64,000 bases of DNA. It comes from Stachybotrys elegans. Lineage: Eukaryota; Ascomycota; Sordariomycetes; Hypocreales; Stachybotryaceae. The DNA lies in NCBI GenBank assembly GCA_020746835.1, contig JAGPNK010000029.1, positions 124,001-188,000 on the forward strand, written 5' to 3'. How positions within the stretch are numbered: the first letter of the stretch is position 1; every line of letters starts with the position of its first letter. The notes under the pieces were generated by a model that was not told the origin of the DNA, searched no databases, and was given only the letters and a program-made list of their open reading frames with translations. The position numbers and the translations under genes were made by a program. Positions 41,623-53,515 of the stretch are shown here, one piece after another.

Positions 41623-43609
41623 TTACTTTCTCCAGAATCGGAGAACTAGGTAGGCAAGAATTCTGTAAACGACGATGATTGCAATCGTAATTCCGACCCA
41701 CTGTCCCTCTCTCCCAGTGCTAATATCCAAGGACCTCAAGACATCGGTGCCGCGGATCTTTCCTTCGGAATTTAGATCGCTTGGGTACATGCAATGGTAC
41801 TGACCATTCTCTGCTTGCGCACATGAGTAGACGCGGTCTTGAACCTCGCTTACCATCATTCCTTGGAAAACGTAGGCTTGGTAGTCGATGTAGTGGAAGA
41901 CGTACTTCCAAAAGGGATTCAAAATGGTCATAGGAACCAGGAAGCCATTGACAGACATCCAAAGACCGTTGACAAAGGCGGTGATGGCAAGCGAAATGAC
42001 AAAGACGGGGAAGATGCTAGAGACCAAGACAACGAGCGACTCCGCCGCCACAAGATCCAAGAAAAGCCACATGATCCATGTCATAAAGGCAGCGCCATCG
42101 GCCCTGAAATTGGATAGCCAGTATTGAACGACGGAAAAGATGACGGCAATTCCGAACAAGAACGGAAGACCAATGACAAAGTTGGCCAATATGAATGATG
42201 CTGGGCCGACCAGACCGTTGGCACGTTCCTGCTGGAAGGTATGTAGATCTTCCAGGAAAGCGGGAACGTAGGCGACAGCCATGAAGGACATGAAGGCGCC
42301 ACCGAAGAAGATGGCGTTGATGTACGGCTGGATGTATTCCTGGGTATTCTGAAGACGAAGAAAGACTGTTCCCATCATGATGGCCAGTCCCAAGTACATT
42401 GCGACACGGATCTGGTACACGACCAGGTCTCGGTAAGCCTTGATCCATGATCGGTGCAGGAGTGTAAGAGGAATCATCCACGGCCTTGGCTTAGACGGGC
42501 TTGAGCTGGACGAATTCTTTTCGACAAAGGCAGAGACGGAGCTTTGGATGTTTTGAGTCAACGAAGCGAACTCTCTGCCCTCGCTCCATACGGTGGAAAT
42601 GTGCTCGGTCCTGCGCCTGACTTCTCCGTCCTTATCGAGGTCGACATTGATGAGATCGAGGAGGTATTCTGCCGGGTTCGTCTCGGGTGGAATGCTGTAG
42701 CCGATGCGACTGAAGTAGGCCGCAGCCTGATCTAGGGGCCCAAAGTAGCACATCTTGCCGAGCGACATGAGGGCCAGTTTGTCGAAAAGCTGGTACGTCT
42801 TTGTGGAAGGCTGGTGAATCGAGCAGATTATAATCAGCTGTGGGCAGTGTGTTAGCTTCAATCGTGGGCAGGGTTCATGACGCTTCACTGACGTTGTTTT
42901 CCTTGCCGATTTGCTTTAGGTAGCGAATGACCTCGGCGCTGAGGGCCGAGTCAAGACCGCTGGTCGGCTCATCAAGGAACAAGATTTTAGGGTTCGTGAT
43001 GAGCCTGCTCGCGATGCCGAGTCTCTTCTTTTGGCCCCCGCTCAGACCCTTCTTGATGGGCGTGCCGACGATTGTCTGGGACTGAGACTGCAGTCCGAAG
43101 CTGGCAATGAGGCTATCTACGCGTCTCAAAGCATTCTTCTTCGAAACATTGCTGGGTATAGACGTTAGACTATAACCCTCAGTCGTAGGCCTTTCGACTT
43201 ACTGTGGCAGCGACAGTCGCGCAGCAAACATCATGGTCTCCCGAACTGTGATGCTTCCGATCAAGGCATCTTCTTGTTCAACATAGGCGGAAAGCTGGCG
43301 CATCGCCGACGAAGAGGCGTGTTCGCCGTTGACAGAAATGTTTCCGGTCGTCTTGGCGCCGGCAGATGCGACCCGGTGGGCGAGGGCGTTGAGAAGCGTC
43401 GTCTTGCCGGAGCCGCTGGGGCCCATGATGGCCAGCAGCTCGCCGCTCCGAACCATGCCAGCGGCGTTGGAGAGAAGGGAGAGGGGATCCCCCGTCACGC
43501 GGTCCTTGACGACGACGTTAAGGTTATGCCATGAGAATACATGCACTTCATTGTTGCTGAGGTGTGCGTTGGCGACCTGGTTGGCCTCGACATCCCTCGA
43601 GGAATCCAT
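41623..43609 (-). CDS. ABCG-family half-transporter
   Basis: Three exons, 43609-43203, 43151-42893 and 42837-41623, joined by introns of 51 and 55 bp in phase, give 626 residues. The nucleotide-binding domain comes first, as in ABCG proteins: Walker [10 protein letters not shown], signature LSGGQKKR, Walker [13 protein letters not shown] and H-loop IHQPS. The ABC2-type membrane domain follows, with about six hydrophobic segments (e.g. [52 protein letters not shown]). Half-size ABCG transporters dimerise and export lipids, sterols or xenobiotics; the substrate here is unknown. All catalytic motifs are intact. Confidence 0.93.
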
Positions 43610-45983
43610 TTCGATGGTGTTGATGTGGAAAGGAAAAAAAAATAGACAAGTCGCTGCTAAAACCTCTATCTAGCATCCTACGCAGATTCTGGAACACGGC
43701 TTTGTATATGTATATGTATATTTCACATCGTGGCCTGATGTCTTGGTCTCCAGAGGAATCGGCGAGGTCATCCTACGAGGCAAAGCAGCATCAGCCCACG
43801 CCCGCTTATCCCAGCGCTGTGGTACCCGAGGTTCAGCTGCCCACCCATGAAGGAACCATCCCTCTGGCCCCCGATGATTAGCGGCGACCTGTTGGCTGAC
43901 GCTAAGCCTCGCCCGAAGCCCAGGCCAGCTCAGAGGGTGCCAAAAAAGAAGCCGTCCGTCGTTAGGCAGAACCCACTCCCCAAGCCAGTGACCGCCTGTC
44001 TGTTGGGTTCGTCCCCACTGTGATCGAGAGGTTCGTCACAGCCCAGTGCTCGGGCTTGGTCTCTCGGGGTCCATCCAGTGTCTGCCGGCACCTCGCTATT
44101 GTTCCACATCCCCTGTTACTCCCTGCTGTCACTGAGGCTAACAGACGACAGCTGCAAATTATGACTGGTTCCAGCAATCTGCAACAATGACAGCACCAAA
44201 AATGCTGCCAAATCGGGCCATCGCCTCCTCCGCCCGGGGCTGGAGCAGGCCAGTGGACGCCGATGGCCGTTGGCAGTACTAGCCACAAATGGTCATAGGA
44301 TTCGAGATGATATTAAGATCTGCAAGAGACACCCAAGAGATATAACATGCCTGGTCCAAGCATCAATACGCCCGGGACGATGTACCTCACCGCATCTGCT
44401 CATGCCCATGGCTGTCAGGGTCTCCTTCGGCTTCACGGCCTCTGCCGAGTACCCGTGAGGCTCCTCGCGACTGGCAAAAAGAAACCTACATACAACAGCC
44501 GGTGTTCGCTGGTCGTCACCGACCCAACTACTAATCTGCCCCTTATCAGTTTGACTCTGGGGGAGCGAACGGGACCCCGTATTTTCTGATAGGTATGGTC
44601 GTATGTGATGGGGAGCTGGTCAACTTCTCTACAGAAGCGAGCATGGGGGAAGAATTGGCAGCAGCCGGGCCCTCGGTCAACTCACGATTAGCTTCGGCGA
44701 CCAGGGCACACAAGCCATCCCCGAGAGGATTATTACAGGGCTAGAGCCAACAGGGGACGGGTACCTAATCTGACTCGGCCTCCTTCACCACAGTCAAAAG
44801 ACATCGCCGTCCATAATAATTATGCGGAAAGGATCAGGAATGGTAGGTCATAGAGTAAGACCGATTCCCGTACAAGGCATAACGCAACGGAGGAGCAAGA
44901 GACGCGAGTCGATTACATTGAACCTAGTTAAAGCAATGTGGCTCCAAAAGCCATGGCCTGATTCTCATGCTACCCAAGGTTAGTGAGGTGGTTTGACGCA
45001 ACGATGGGGCGCCCCAGGAGATGCTAGTGAACTCTCTCTCGTACATCATACGAATTCTCCGTCACCGTTTCAATCAGGCAACTATGGCGTCATTGAAACC
45101 TACAGAGCGTTCTGAATTAAGCCCGGCCACGTTCAATTGATGCCAAAGTGTCTAAGCCCCAACCCCTTACTCCCCTGACTCAACAAGACAGAGTGGTACT
45201 AGTCGGACTTCTGGCTCACCTGTCGCTGTAGCTAGGTGTTCCTTGTCCCGTCGGCTACATTGGTGATAAGATGCTTGCTCTCTGCAAGGAAGTGACGGTC
45301 CTGTGATAGAATATGGGGGCCGTGGCGCAATCAGCCAGGTTGCTTGAGAGGGAAACGGCGGCCAGGGTAGAGACGCGCTGGCCATCAGCCTGACCCTTAG
45401 CCTCTGTATAGAAAATGATGCTACGGATAATACGAAGCTAATTCAAGGACAGTTCCAATGCCGGATGATGGGTCCTATAAAAAGCAGGAGCAAGGCAAAC
45501 CGCAGAAAGCGAGGAAAGTACCTCTGCGGCTCTGCACCCTGCGGTCTTTTCCATTTCAATCCGCTTGGTCCCGTCTCCTGCGCCGACTTCTGCGGCTACC
45601 ACCCAGTTTTGCGCCGTCGCCCCCCGACCGCTACTACACACCCGGTGTAGGGAGACAAGTAGGCCGGATTTGGGTTGATTTTCAGTGGTATCGCTCATGC
45701 ACTGGCCTCACCGGGGAGGGTATAGCTGGATATAACAAGGAATGGATTGGACGTCGATGCAGTGGTGGAGTAAGGCATTGAGCAGACAGATCGAGTAAGG
45801 CTCAATCATGATGCAGCCCGGTATCGCGAAGAAAATTTTGCTGTTACATTTTGAAAGTATCGCTGTAGGCTCAGCGAAGTCTTTCCATCATGTCGCGCAT
45901 AGGAAGGGGACTAACCAAATACCTTCTGCGGCATGATACAACTCAAACTCTGTCCTGAAGTGGAATTCCAGCATCTTTCTTTA
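43610..45983. other. Long intergenic region
   Basis: No gene recognised. A TATAAAAA box-like site lies near 45478 but no coding region follows it. Confidence 0.5.
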
Positions 45984-46177
45984 GGCTCTGATCCTGAATA
46001 ACGACGGTCCTTGGCCCCACAGACAGAAAGTGACATTTTCCAAGCCACATTTGTATGATGTACTGACCTTAGCCGTCTAATGCAACAAGGGGGGGGAGGG
46101 GTCTCACCGCCTTCGGACTGACTAGCAGCGGCAAGGCTACAGGAGCAAGGCTGCTGCTTTTTCGATATTGCGTCAAT

Positions 46178-47350
46178 GTGTACACAATGCCTTCCCCTGA
46201 CCCTACCCCTACCGCTGTTGTTATTAGTGACGAGGAGCCTGTACGGGGTAGCTGTGACGACGAAGTCCGCGATAACGATAGCTCCGACGATGCCGATACT
46301 GTCGACGACCTCGCTGGAGAGGAGCAGATAATATGTGCCACTGAGGAGCCGTCTTCGCTAGTGGCAGTCGATCGAATAAGGCCCAAGACACGGACAGAGA
46401 AGAAGGCATTCCAACGGCTACGGTGGCAGCCACAGCATACAATAACCTTCCTTGAACTTCTTGTCGAATGTCGTAACGAAGGGCAGCTATATAACGATAA
46501 GTCAACATTAGTTGCCAAAGTGATGGAGTCAATCGTACCAAAGATGCTTGAGAAATATCCTCTGTTCCCATGGAGCAGTAGGAAGCTTTGCAGCCACTAC
46601 AAGGTCCTCCGTACAAAACACCGCCAATTCAAGTGGTGGGAAGGTCGAACTGGCCATCACTATGATGAGAGGACTGGTATTATTGATGCAAGCAAGGAGC
46701 AATGGGCTGCCTTTGACCAACGGTTTGGGAAAGCAGGGGCGTGGTTGAGGGCACAGGGGATGCCACACGCTGACCTGTATGAGCAAGTCTTCATAGGTAA
46801 CAAGGCTCGCGGGGGATCTATGGTTAATGCTGCTTTGATCAACTCCGACAGTGAAATCGAGGAAACAGTTAGAGAGTTAATGGACAACGACGATATTGAA
46901 GAGGACACTACTGTCGAAGTCGATGATACTCAACCTAGCAGCCAGCTAGAGCTATCATCAAGGCCACGACCGAAGCCAAGTTTCTCTATCAACAGGCGCC
47001 TATCTAGCTCATCATCCCCAACAGTGAAGAGAAGGAAAACAGCTTCTGACGACACATTATTAGTGGAGGAGATACGCAGCTTTTCTTCGAAGCTTACTGA
47101 CAGGTTTGAGGCTCGGCAGAAGCCTAAGCCTGTGGATATTCCCGGTGGTTGGGCAGTCTCGGTGGCAGTTGCGGATTGCAAGCGGAAATTTGGACTCCAG
47201 AGTCAAGTTCTTGCGAGATTTGCGGAGGCTTTGAGGGATCCTATGGAAGCAGTTATCTGGAATTCCATAGGAGATGACAGAGAAGCCAAGAAGGCCATAC
47301 TGGAAAGGCTTATTGGTGTTGACGTTGACGAGGATAACCCCGTTGAATAG
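46178..47350 (+). CDS. Myb/SANT-like DNA-binding protein of the Harbinger element
   Basis: 390 residues, no intron; ATG codons at 46178 and 46187 are both possible starts. An acidic N-terminus leads into a Myb/SANT-like trihelical domain (about residues 80-205), with the tryptophan/aromatic pattern LRWQPQHTITFLELLVE, FPWSSRKLCSHYKVLR and WWEGRTG. A serine-rich, basic middle (TVKRRKTASDD) could be a nuclear localisation signal. In PIF/Harbinger elements such a protein recruits the transposase to the terminal repeats and nucleus (established for Harbinger and mPing/PIF systems). The frame is intact. Confidence 0.85.
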   Translation: MYTMPSPDPTPTAVVISDEEPVRGSCDDEVRDNDSSDDADTVDDLAGEEQIICATEEPSSLVAVDRIRPKTRTEKKAFQRLRWQPQHTITFLELLVECRNEGQLYNDKSTLVAKVMESIVPKMLEKYPLFPWSSRKLCSHYKVLRTKHRQFKWWEGRTGHHYDERTGIIDASKEQWAAFDQRFGKAGAWLRAQGMPHADLYEQVFIGNKARGGSMVNAALINSDSEIEETVRELMDNDDIEEDTTVEVDDTQPSSQLELSSRPRPKPSFSINRRLSSSSSPTVKRRKTASDDTLLVEEIRSFSSKLTDRFEARQKPKPVDIPGGWAVSVAVADCKRKFGLQSQVLARFAEALRDPMEAVIWNSIGDDREAKKAILERLIGVDVDEDNPVE

Positions 47351-47951
47351 CAGCAAGAAATAAGGGCAGCTGAAGTTGTGATATATGGTCTCGAGCTCTG
47401 AGAAATTCGCTATATGGGATAGCAGTCTGACCCACTTTTCACTCCCACTTGTCCCCTAATATTTAGCTGCCTAGGTCTAGTAAAGGCAACTTTATTGAAG
47501 GGGGGAGTGATATCTCGTGTGCCCCATAGCCCCAGGAAGCTTCAGTTATTTTACACCACCACAACAATTTCAATTTATATACAGTCAATAAATACAGCTC
47601 AGAATCAGTTTCTCCATGCCTAAAAAGCTATAAAGTGTATTAACTTTGACCATAATCCCAGTTTTGGGGCTGGAATCGCAAGAGATAACAAAATCACCAC
47701 CCCGTAGACCTTGGTGTTAAGGGGCTTCCACAACCGCTTAGCACCTCTTTCAACGGGGATCTACCACTAGCTTCAGGCACTTGAGCACTGCCCCACAGGG
47801 GCACACAGCGCACACAGGGGCTTTATACAGCTGCAGGTTCCACGAAGAGGCATACGTCTTTCAACATACTATGGAATAGCTTCACAGCCTGCGTTTCTTC
47901 TTCCTATAACTGTTTTCTTCCTTTACTGCTTTGGTGTTCCTCATGCTGTAT

Positions 47952-49208
47952 CTACATTATCTCTGCGACAATCTCCCGGAGTCTCTTTCCAGTTATTCCC
48001 TCTACTCGCAAGTCTGCTTCCTGTTGTGCTTCTTCCAGCTCTTCCGCAAAGTCAACATCAAAGAAATTATCAGTAACACCTTCCTCAGATAACAGGAAGT
48101 TCCAAAGACCTGTAAGTGCATAGACAACATGCATCTGGTCTTTGAACTTATACTCAGCAGGATTTTCACGCGGTATTCTGAACTTTCTTTTCAAGCAACC
48201 AAAGACTCTCTCGACAACAGACCGCAGGCTTGCATGCCGTAAGTTATACAACTCCTCCTTTGTCTGTGGGCGATTACCATCACCAAACTCTTTCAGATGA
48301 TATCTTGTTGCCGAGAAAGGAACAATGACTCCTTGGGTTAGCGGAAACCCAGAGTCACCAAGGTAATATCTTCCTGGAGGTATTTTGAAGCTATCGTTTG
48401 TTGACCATTGAAATAGAGTTGTGTCGTTCACACTACCCTCGGCTCCTGCATATACAAAGGAAAAGCGCATATCAAAACGAACAGCAGCAAATACATTCTA
48501 CATCAGCTTCCCCTTCCGATTGTAGAACCTTGCCTGGTCAGGGGAGGGGATGTGAGCAGCAATGTGAGTCCCGTCAATGGCCCCGATGCAACCTGTGAAT
48601 TCTTTGAACTTCCTACTCAACTCAATCTCGGCAGCAACAAAGTCATCATCAGGGAGTCTGACAAACTCGGTGTGTAACCCCATCATCGCCTTCAACACGC
48701 ACCTAACCGAATGGGAAACTGGACTCTGCGAAACTTGGAAGAAGTGTGCGGCCGCTCGTTGACTGACGCCTTGTGAACACATATACATGAATATCATGAC
48801 CCTATGCCGGATTGTTGTCCGCTGCGAAGAACAGAGTCTTGTGTTTTGTTCAAGCCAGACACAGAGTGAGTCGAATACATTAGGTTCCATCCGAAAAAGG
48901 TCCCTAAACCGGGTTATTGACCCCTGATATAGATCTTCAATGATGAGCCGGCTTCGAGCTGTGACTTCCAACCTTCGTGCTTGCCGAAGCCGCCCTCCTC
49001 GCTGTACAAGTGGAATTGCAGCCTGCAACAAAGCAGCCCCTGCTAACAGCTCTGCCTCTGTATCACTGGGGCCGCTGGTATAGGGTTCATCACCTATTGT
49101 CGACATATTTGCTGTGAACCTACATAAAAATTCGACTATCTCCCACGCGAGGTCTACAGTAAAGACCCATTGCAACGGGGCCTTACTGTAGACCAGTTTT
49201 TCTGCCAA
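47952..49208 (-). pseudogene. Harbinger DDE transposase with a single TAG stop
   Basis: One frame of 418 sense codons from 49208 to 47952, interrupted only by TAG at 48500-48498, in the position where relatives have Gln after the NRKG motif (CAG to TAG). N-terminal HTH: RQRTTIRHRVMIF-type region and GVSQRAAAHFF. Catalytic residues of the DDE_Tnp_4 fold remain: CIGAIDGTHI (first Asp), AEGSVNDTTLF (second Asp) and SVVERVFGCLK (Glu). An HTH/DDE protein cut after about 236 residues would lack two catalytic residues, so the element is probably non-functional unless the stop is read through. Confidence 0.87.
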
Positions 49209-49425
49209 AATGCCGCCGGAAAAGGCATCGCGGCGATGAACTACGACTCATCAAGCCTGGCGGGAAAAGGATACATCCCGGTAGCTACATAATCTCATCC
49301 CAGGACGGGACTTACTTAATTGAGGCAGAACGCTGACTGGGAATGTACTAGCTTTGCATTTCATTTTGTCTCGCCGTGGGGCTATGCATCAAAAATAACA
49401 ACCGTCGTTATTCAGGATCTGAGCC

Positions 49426-49878
49426 TAAATAATGCTAATGTGCACAGTCTTGCATATGCAATGGAATAATCCGGGTCATCAGAAGGCCCAAGGCAACAAC
49501 TGTATCCCCATGAATCATGTCTTAGCTCAATGAATCATATACGACTAAATCCCCTTTATTCCTCTTAATTAAAAGGTACTGATGCAAACCACTATTCCCC
49601 ATGAAATTGACATACGCCCTGGCCGTCTAATAAGGCCAAGTACCTGTCTGATTGTACAATGAAAATGGTCGTCTTGGTTACTATAATGGGTGTTAAGTTC
49701 ATTCACGCTGTAAAAACTAGGGTTACGCTCGATGTAAACGTAGCCCGGATGATTTGCAACCTGGGAATTCAATAACATTTTCATCTGTTTTTAGCTGGAA
49801 ATCGACTTTACTATGCGATTCCAGGTAGCTAGTAGTAATTATTAACACTGGTAGCCCTTGCCTCACTCTGTCCCGCTC
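49426..49878. other. Intergenic between Harbinger element and LDH gene
   Basis: No feature recognised. Confidence 0.5.
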
Positions 49879-50931
49879 TCAAAACTTACTAATTCTGTCC
49901 AAATTGCTCTTCAATGCCTTTGCTGAATCACTTAAACGATTATCTTCGTCCTTGTCTAACAGAATTGGGAACGACTGAGCTATCCCTCGTCTACCCACTG
50001 CAGCAGGCATACTTAAGTAGCAGCCGAACCTTGGTTGAAAATGACTGACAGGAAGGACGTTGCGTTTATTAAAAATAATCGACGAACACAAGCACGTAAT
50101 GATAGTACCGATACCGAAAGGCATTGAACCTTTTGCTTGAATGATTTCTTTTGATTGGTTCTTGTAATCCTTCTCGAGCTGCTGATGGTCAAGAACGGAA
50201 TTGTCCTTTGCTAGTGCTTCGTCAATCGGCATTGATCCAATCGTGGCCCTAGACCAGGCCACAACCTGATGTTCGCCATGGACACCAAGCACAAATAAAT
50301 GAATCGACTTGGCTGCTGCCCGATTTACCAAATCAGCACTTATGGAATCGCATATTTTGGAACTGACAGGACGTACTTTGGTGTATTCTGTAACCATGCC
50401 ACGAAGGCGGACAGAGTCTAGGAACGTCCCCGAGCCAATGACTTGAGATGCTGGGAGCCCGGAAGCCTGTTGAACTAGCGTGGCCAACAGATCGACAGGA
50501 TTGGATACAACGATTAAGACGGCATCCTTCTGGAAGGGAGCCATCTCTTTTATTAGACTTTGGACAATTGAGATGTTACGGTAAGTCAATTCGATAGTTG
50601 TTTGTCCTGGACGAAGCAAGGCATGTCAGCCTTTCCCAGCATTCCATATCCGGAGGAGTCTGTGTAGGGGATTACCCAAAGCGAATTTTGATCCTACAGT
50701 GATGACAATAATGTCGCACTGAGATGCCTCTCGGCACGTACCAGCGCGTACAAGTGTCCGGCTATTGGAGCTGTATGCTGCATCGGAGACGTCCCTAACC
50801 TGAGCATCTCGTTTTTTCGGATCAACATCGACGAGCAGCAACTGATCTGCAAAAGACGCTAGGGTTAAAGCAAACGCAGCAGCACCTCCCACGTGGCCGA
50901 CACCGACAATGGCGACACGAGCGGCTGACAT
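49879..50931 (-). CDS. L-lactate/malate dehydrogenase-family protein
   Basis: Exons 50931-50676 and 50606-49879 join in phase 1 through a 69-bp intron (GTAATC donor, GCTGAC branch, TCCAG acceptor): 327 residues, the normal LDH length. NAD-binding VAIVGVGHVGGAAAF, acidic LLVDVDPKK, SNPVD, VIGSGTFLDSVRLR (substrate-binding Arg) and a catalytic-His segment LGVHGEHQVVAWS are present. Two departures stand out. The mobile-loop GE-x-R motif, whose Arg polarises the pyruvate carbonyl, reads GQTTIEL with Thr at that place. About 15 extra residues precede the His motif. The enzyme would interconvert pyruvate and lactate in the cytosol, but activity may be weak or altered. It is divergent from the PDC gene across 0.9 kb. 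Confidence 0.85.
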
Positions 50932-51826
50932 TATTAGAAGGGTCCCTTAGTTGAAAGACGGGGGAATTGATGAATGAAACAAGCTGGCTTGTTGTTAAGG
51001 AATAGCTCCTCTACTTTAAGTATGAATCTGTACGGAACATCATGCTAGAGTTTTGCTGCGGGAACCAATGTGAGCAACTGTGTCGAACCACATTAACCTT
51101 TGAACTAAGATATCGCTACGCATTCGCTGAATGGGAAGTTTTGGAGAGTCTCGGCTGGTGCCGGCCGAGCGTGGCATTCGAATCAAGCCATCAAAGGGTT
51201 AATGTAATAGCCACAAAACTATGATCTGAGGCATCCCACCATTTGAAGATCATACGATACGCCTCGTCATTAAGGCCCAGCTCACAATTAATCAAATCAT
51301 TTGCAAATAACTCAAGGCGATGCTAGGTACCAGTGGCCAACCGAGTCCCTTGTTCAATCCCACGTAGTGCCGCTAAACATTCGATGCCCGGGGAAAAAAT
51401 GTGAATTGGCCTTAGCATGTTCGCCGATTCGCAAGAGTGCTAGTAGAGTCTCGACCTGGACCTAGATTTTCAGCTAGCTTACCAGAGAGCTAGACATAGT
51501 ACTTGGATATTGATCAATTAGTATGGTTAGATCATAATCGTATGGTATTCCACGGATGGTACCGAAGGCATGGCGTGCAAATACCATCTTGACATGCACG
51601 GCTCACCTTATCCTAGTGAAGTTTGGGGACAAGTCGGAAATCTTGGAGACGCCGGTCAAGTCCGGTCCCGGCAAGACATCTGGCTATAAATAAGTGGCTA
51701 CTATCTCTGATACTAAATCAGTGCCCATAAGAGACTATATTTCTTGTTGAAACAACATATCCTGGAGGTCGTAGTTACATACAAACGATAGTCACCCATA
51801 AATTGCGTCAAACTACCTTTCTTCCA
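50932..51826. promoter_or_regulatory. Shared divergent promoter region of LDH-like and PDC genes
   Basis: 0.9 kb without a gene between the two start codons, so the pyruvate-consuming genes could be co-regulated. No palindromic operator was obvious by eye. Confidence 0.45.
51685..51692 (+). promoter_or_regulatory. TATA box of the PDC gene
   Basis: TATAAATA, 142 bp upstream of the likely PDC start codon, on the coding strand. Confidence 0.55.
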
Positions 51827-53515
51827 ATGGCTTCTTTCACCGTGGGCGACTACCTGGCCGAACGGCTTGCCCAAATCGGCATCCGGCGGCACTTTATCGT
51901 CCCAGGTGACTACAACCTTATACTTCTCGACAAGCTGGAAATGAACGGAAAGCTAGCTGAGGTTGGCTGCACAAACGAACTCAACTGTTCGCTTGCCGCT
52001 GAAGGCTACGCTCGCGGCCACGGAGTTGGGGCCTGTATCGTCACTTTCAGCGTGGGCGCCTTCTCCGCCTTCAACGGTATCGGCAGCGCGTTTGCGGAGA
52101 ATCTTCCCGTCATCTTTGTCAGCGGAGCACCCAACACCAACGATACAGGTCAACACCCTTTGCATCACACGCTAGGAGATCAGTTTACCTACCAACTCGA
52201 AATGGCCAAGAAGGTCACCTGTTGCGCTGTAGGTATTCGCAGAGCTGTAGACGCTCCTGTGCTCATCGACCGGGCCATTCGAACCGCGCTTTTGGAGCGA
52301 AAGCCGTCATACATCGAGATTCCGATGAATCTTGCGGGCGAGAAATGTCCACGGCCAGGACCCATCAGCGCTGTCACTGGGCCGGTCCCGAGTTGTGAGG
52401 ATGCACTGGACGCGGCAGTGACCAAGGCTGTTGAATATCTCAAGACGAAGCAGAAGCCGATGATCCTAGTCGGGCCAAAGGTCCGGCGTGCTGGGGCGGA
52501 GGCTCCGTTGTTGTGGTTGGCTGAGGCTGCTGGGTGCGCCGTTGCGGTCCAGCCGGCGGCCAAGAGCTTCTTCCCTGAGCATCATGCTCAATTCGCAGGG
52601 GTGTTCTGGGGTCAAGTCAGCACCTTGGCAGCGGATGCCATAGTAAATTGGGCCGACGTCCTTATCTGCGTTGGAACCGAATTCACAGACTACAGCACGG
52701 TCGGTTGGACAGCGCTTCCCAGCGTGCCGCAGCTGATCGCCGATGCAGATAGCGTTACTTTTGGTGAACCAGGAGTCCACTATGGGAGAGTGAAGCTGCC
52801 TGACTTTCTTGCCGGATTAGCCGAAGAAGTTGGCTGGAACAACAGCACGATGGTGGAGTACAACAGGCTGCGGCCAGAACCCCCCTTGGAGCACGCCTCT
52901 AACGGCCAGGACAGATTGAGTAGAAGAGAGATAACTCGGGGCATACAAATGAATCTGACTACGGATACGACGGTGTTTGCCGAGACGGGCGACTCTTGGT
53001 TTAACGGAATCCAGTTGAACCTGCCAGACGGCGCTCAGTTCGAGATTGAAATGCACTGGGGCCACATAGGATGGACGATACCAGCTTCTTTTGGATATGC
53101 GCTCGCCAAGCCGCGGAGGAGAGCCATCGTCATGGTGGGAGATGGCTCGTTCCAGGTGACGGCCCAAGACGTGTCGCAGATGGTTCGGTGGCGGATGCCC
53201 GTCATCATAATACTGATGAACAACAGAGGATACACAATCGAAGTCGAGATCCACGATGGACAGTACAACCGCATTCAGAATTGGAACTACGCACTCCTGG
53301 TGCAAGCTTTCAACAGTGACGAGGGGGGCGGACAAGCACTTGGTCTTGAAGCGCGCACAGCAAGTCAGTTTCACAGCGCTCTCCGGAGGGCCTTTGCACA
53401 TATGGATGGGCCGACGCTCATCGAGTGTAAGATCCACCAGGACGACTGCAGTAGGGAGCTCATCACGTGGGGTCACTTTGTCGCGGCTGCCAATGCGCGC
53501 CCTCCGACACAATAG
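51827..53515 (+). CDS. Pyruvate decarboxylase
   Basis: 562 residues from MASFTVGDYLAERL (51827); an ATG 24 bp upstream is in frame but the MASFTVG start fits the family. No intron. Thiamine-diphosphate enzyme that converts pyruvate to acetaldehyde and CO2 in fermentation. Seen in the sequence: PGDYNLILLD (catalytic Asp), TNELNCSLAAEGYAR (ThDP-activating Glu), HPLHHTLG (catalytic His pair), and the ThDP/Mg motif GDGSFQVTAQDV...NNRGYTIE. All key residues are present and the length is normal (560-570). It faces the LDH-like gene. Confidence 0.93.
   Translation: MASFTVGDYLAERLAQIGIRRHFIVPGDYNLILLDKLEMNGKLAEVGCTNELNCSLAAEGYARGHGVGACIVTFSVGAFSAFNGIGSAFAENLPVIFVSGAPNTNDTGQHPLHHTLGDQFTYQLEMAKKVTCCAVGIRRAVDAPVLIDRAIRTALLERKPSYIEIPMNLAGEKCPRPGPISAVTGPVPSCEDALDAAVTKAVEYLKTKQKPMILVGPKVRRAGAEAPLLWLAEAAGCAVAVQPAAKSFFPEHHAQFAGVFWGQVSTLAADAIVNWADVLICVGTEFTDYSTVGWTALPSVPQLIADADSVTFGEPGVHYGRVKLPDFLAGLAEEVGWNNSTMVEYNRLRPEPPLEHASNGQDRLSRREITRGIQMNLTTDTTVFAETGDSWFNGIQLNLPDGAQFEIEMHWGHIGWTIPASFGYALAKPRRRAIVMVGDGSFQVTAQDVSQMVRWRMPVIIILMNNRGYTIEVEIHDGQYNRIQNWNYALLVQAFNSDEGGGQALGLEARTASQFHSALRRAFAHMDGPTLIECKIHQDDCSRELITWGHFVAAANARPPTQ

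Larger units (their letters stand above)
45984..49425. mobile_element. Two-gene PIF/Harbinger DNA transposon (3.44 kb)
   Basis: Inverted terminal repeats GGCTCTGATCCTGAATAACG at 45984 and its near-identical inverse ending at 49425 (one mismatch, T/A, in about 25 bp). Flanks are TTA (left) and TAA (right), the TWA target class of Harbinger elements. It carries a Myb/SANT-like gene on the plus strand and a DDE transposase gene on the minus strand, arranged tail to tail, the standard two-gene Harbinger make-up. Confidence 0.9.

Noticed and set aside
45475..45483. TATA box
   Set aside because: No coding region starts within a reasonable distance downstream.
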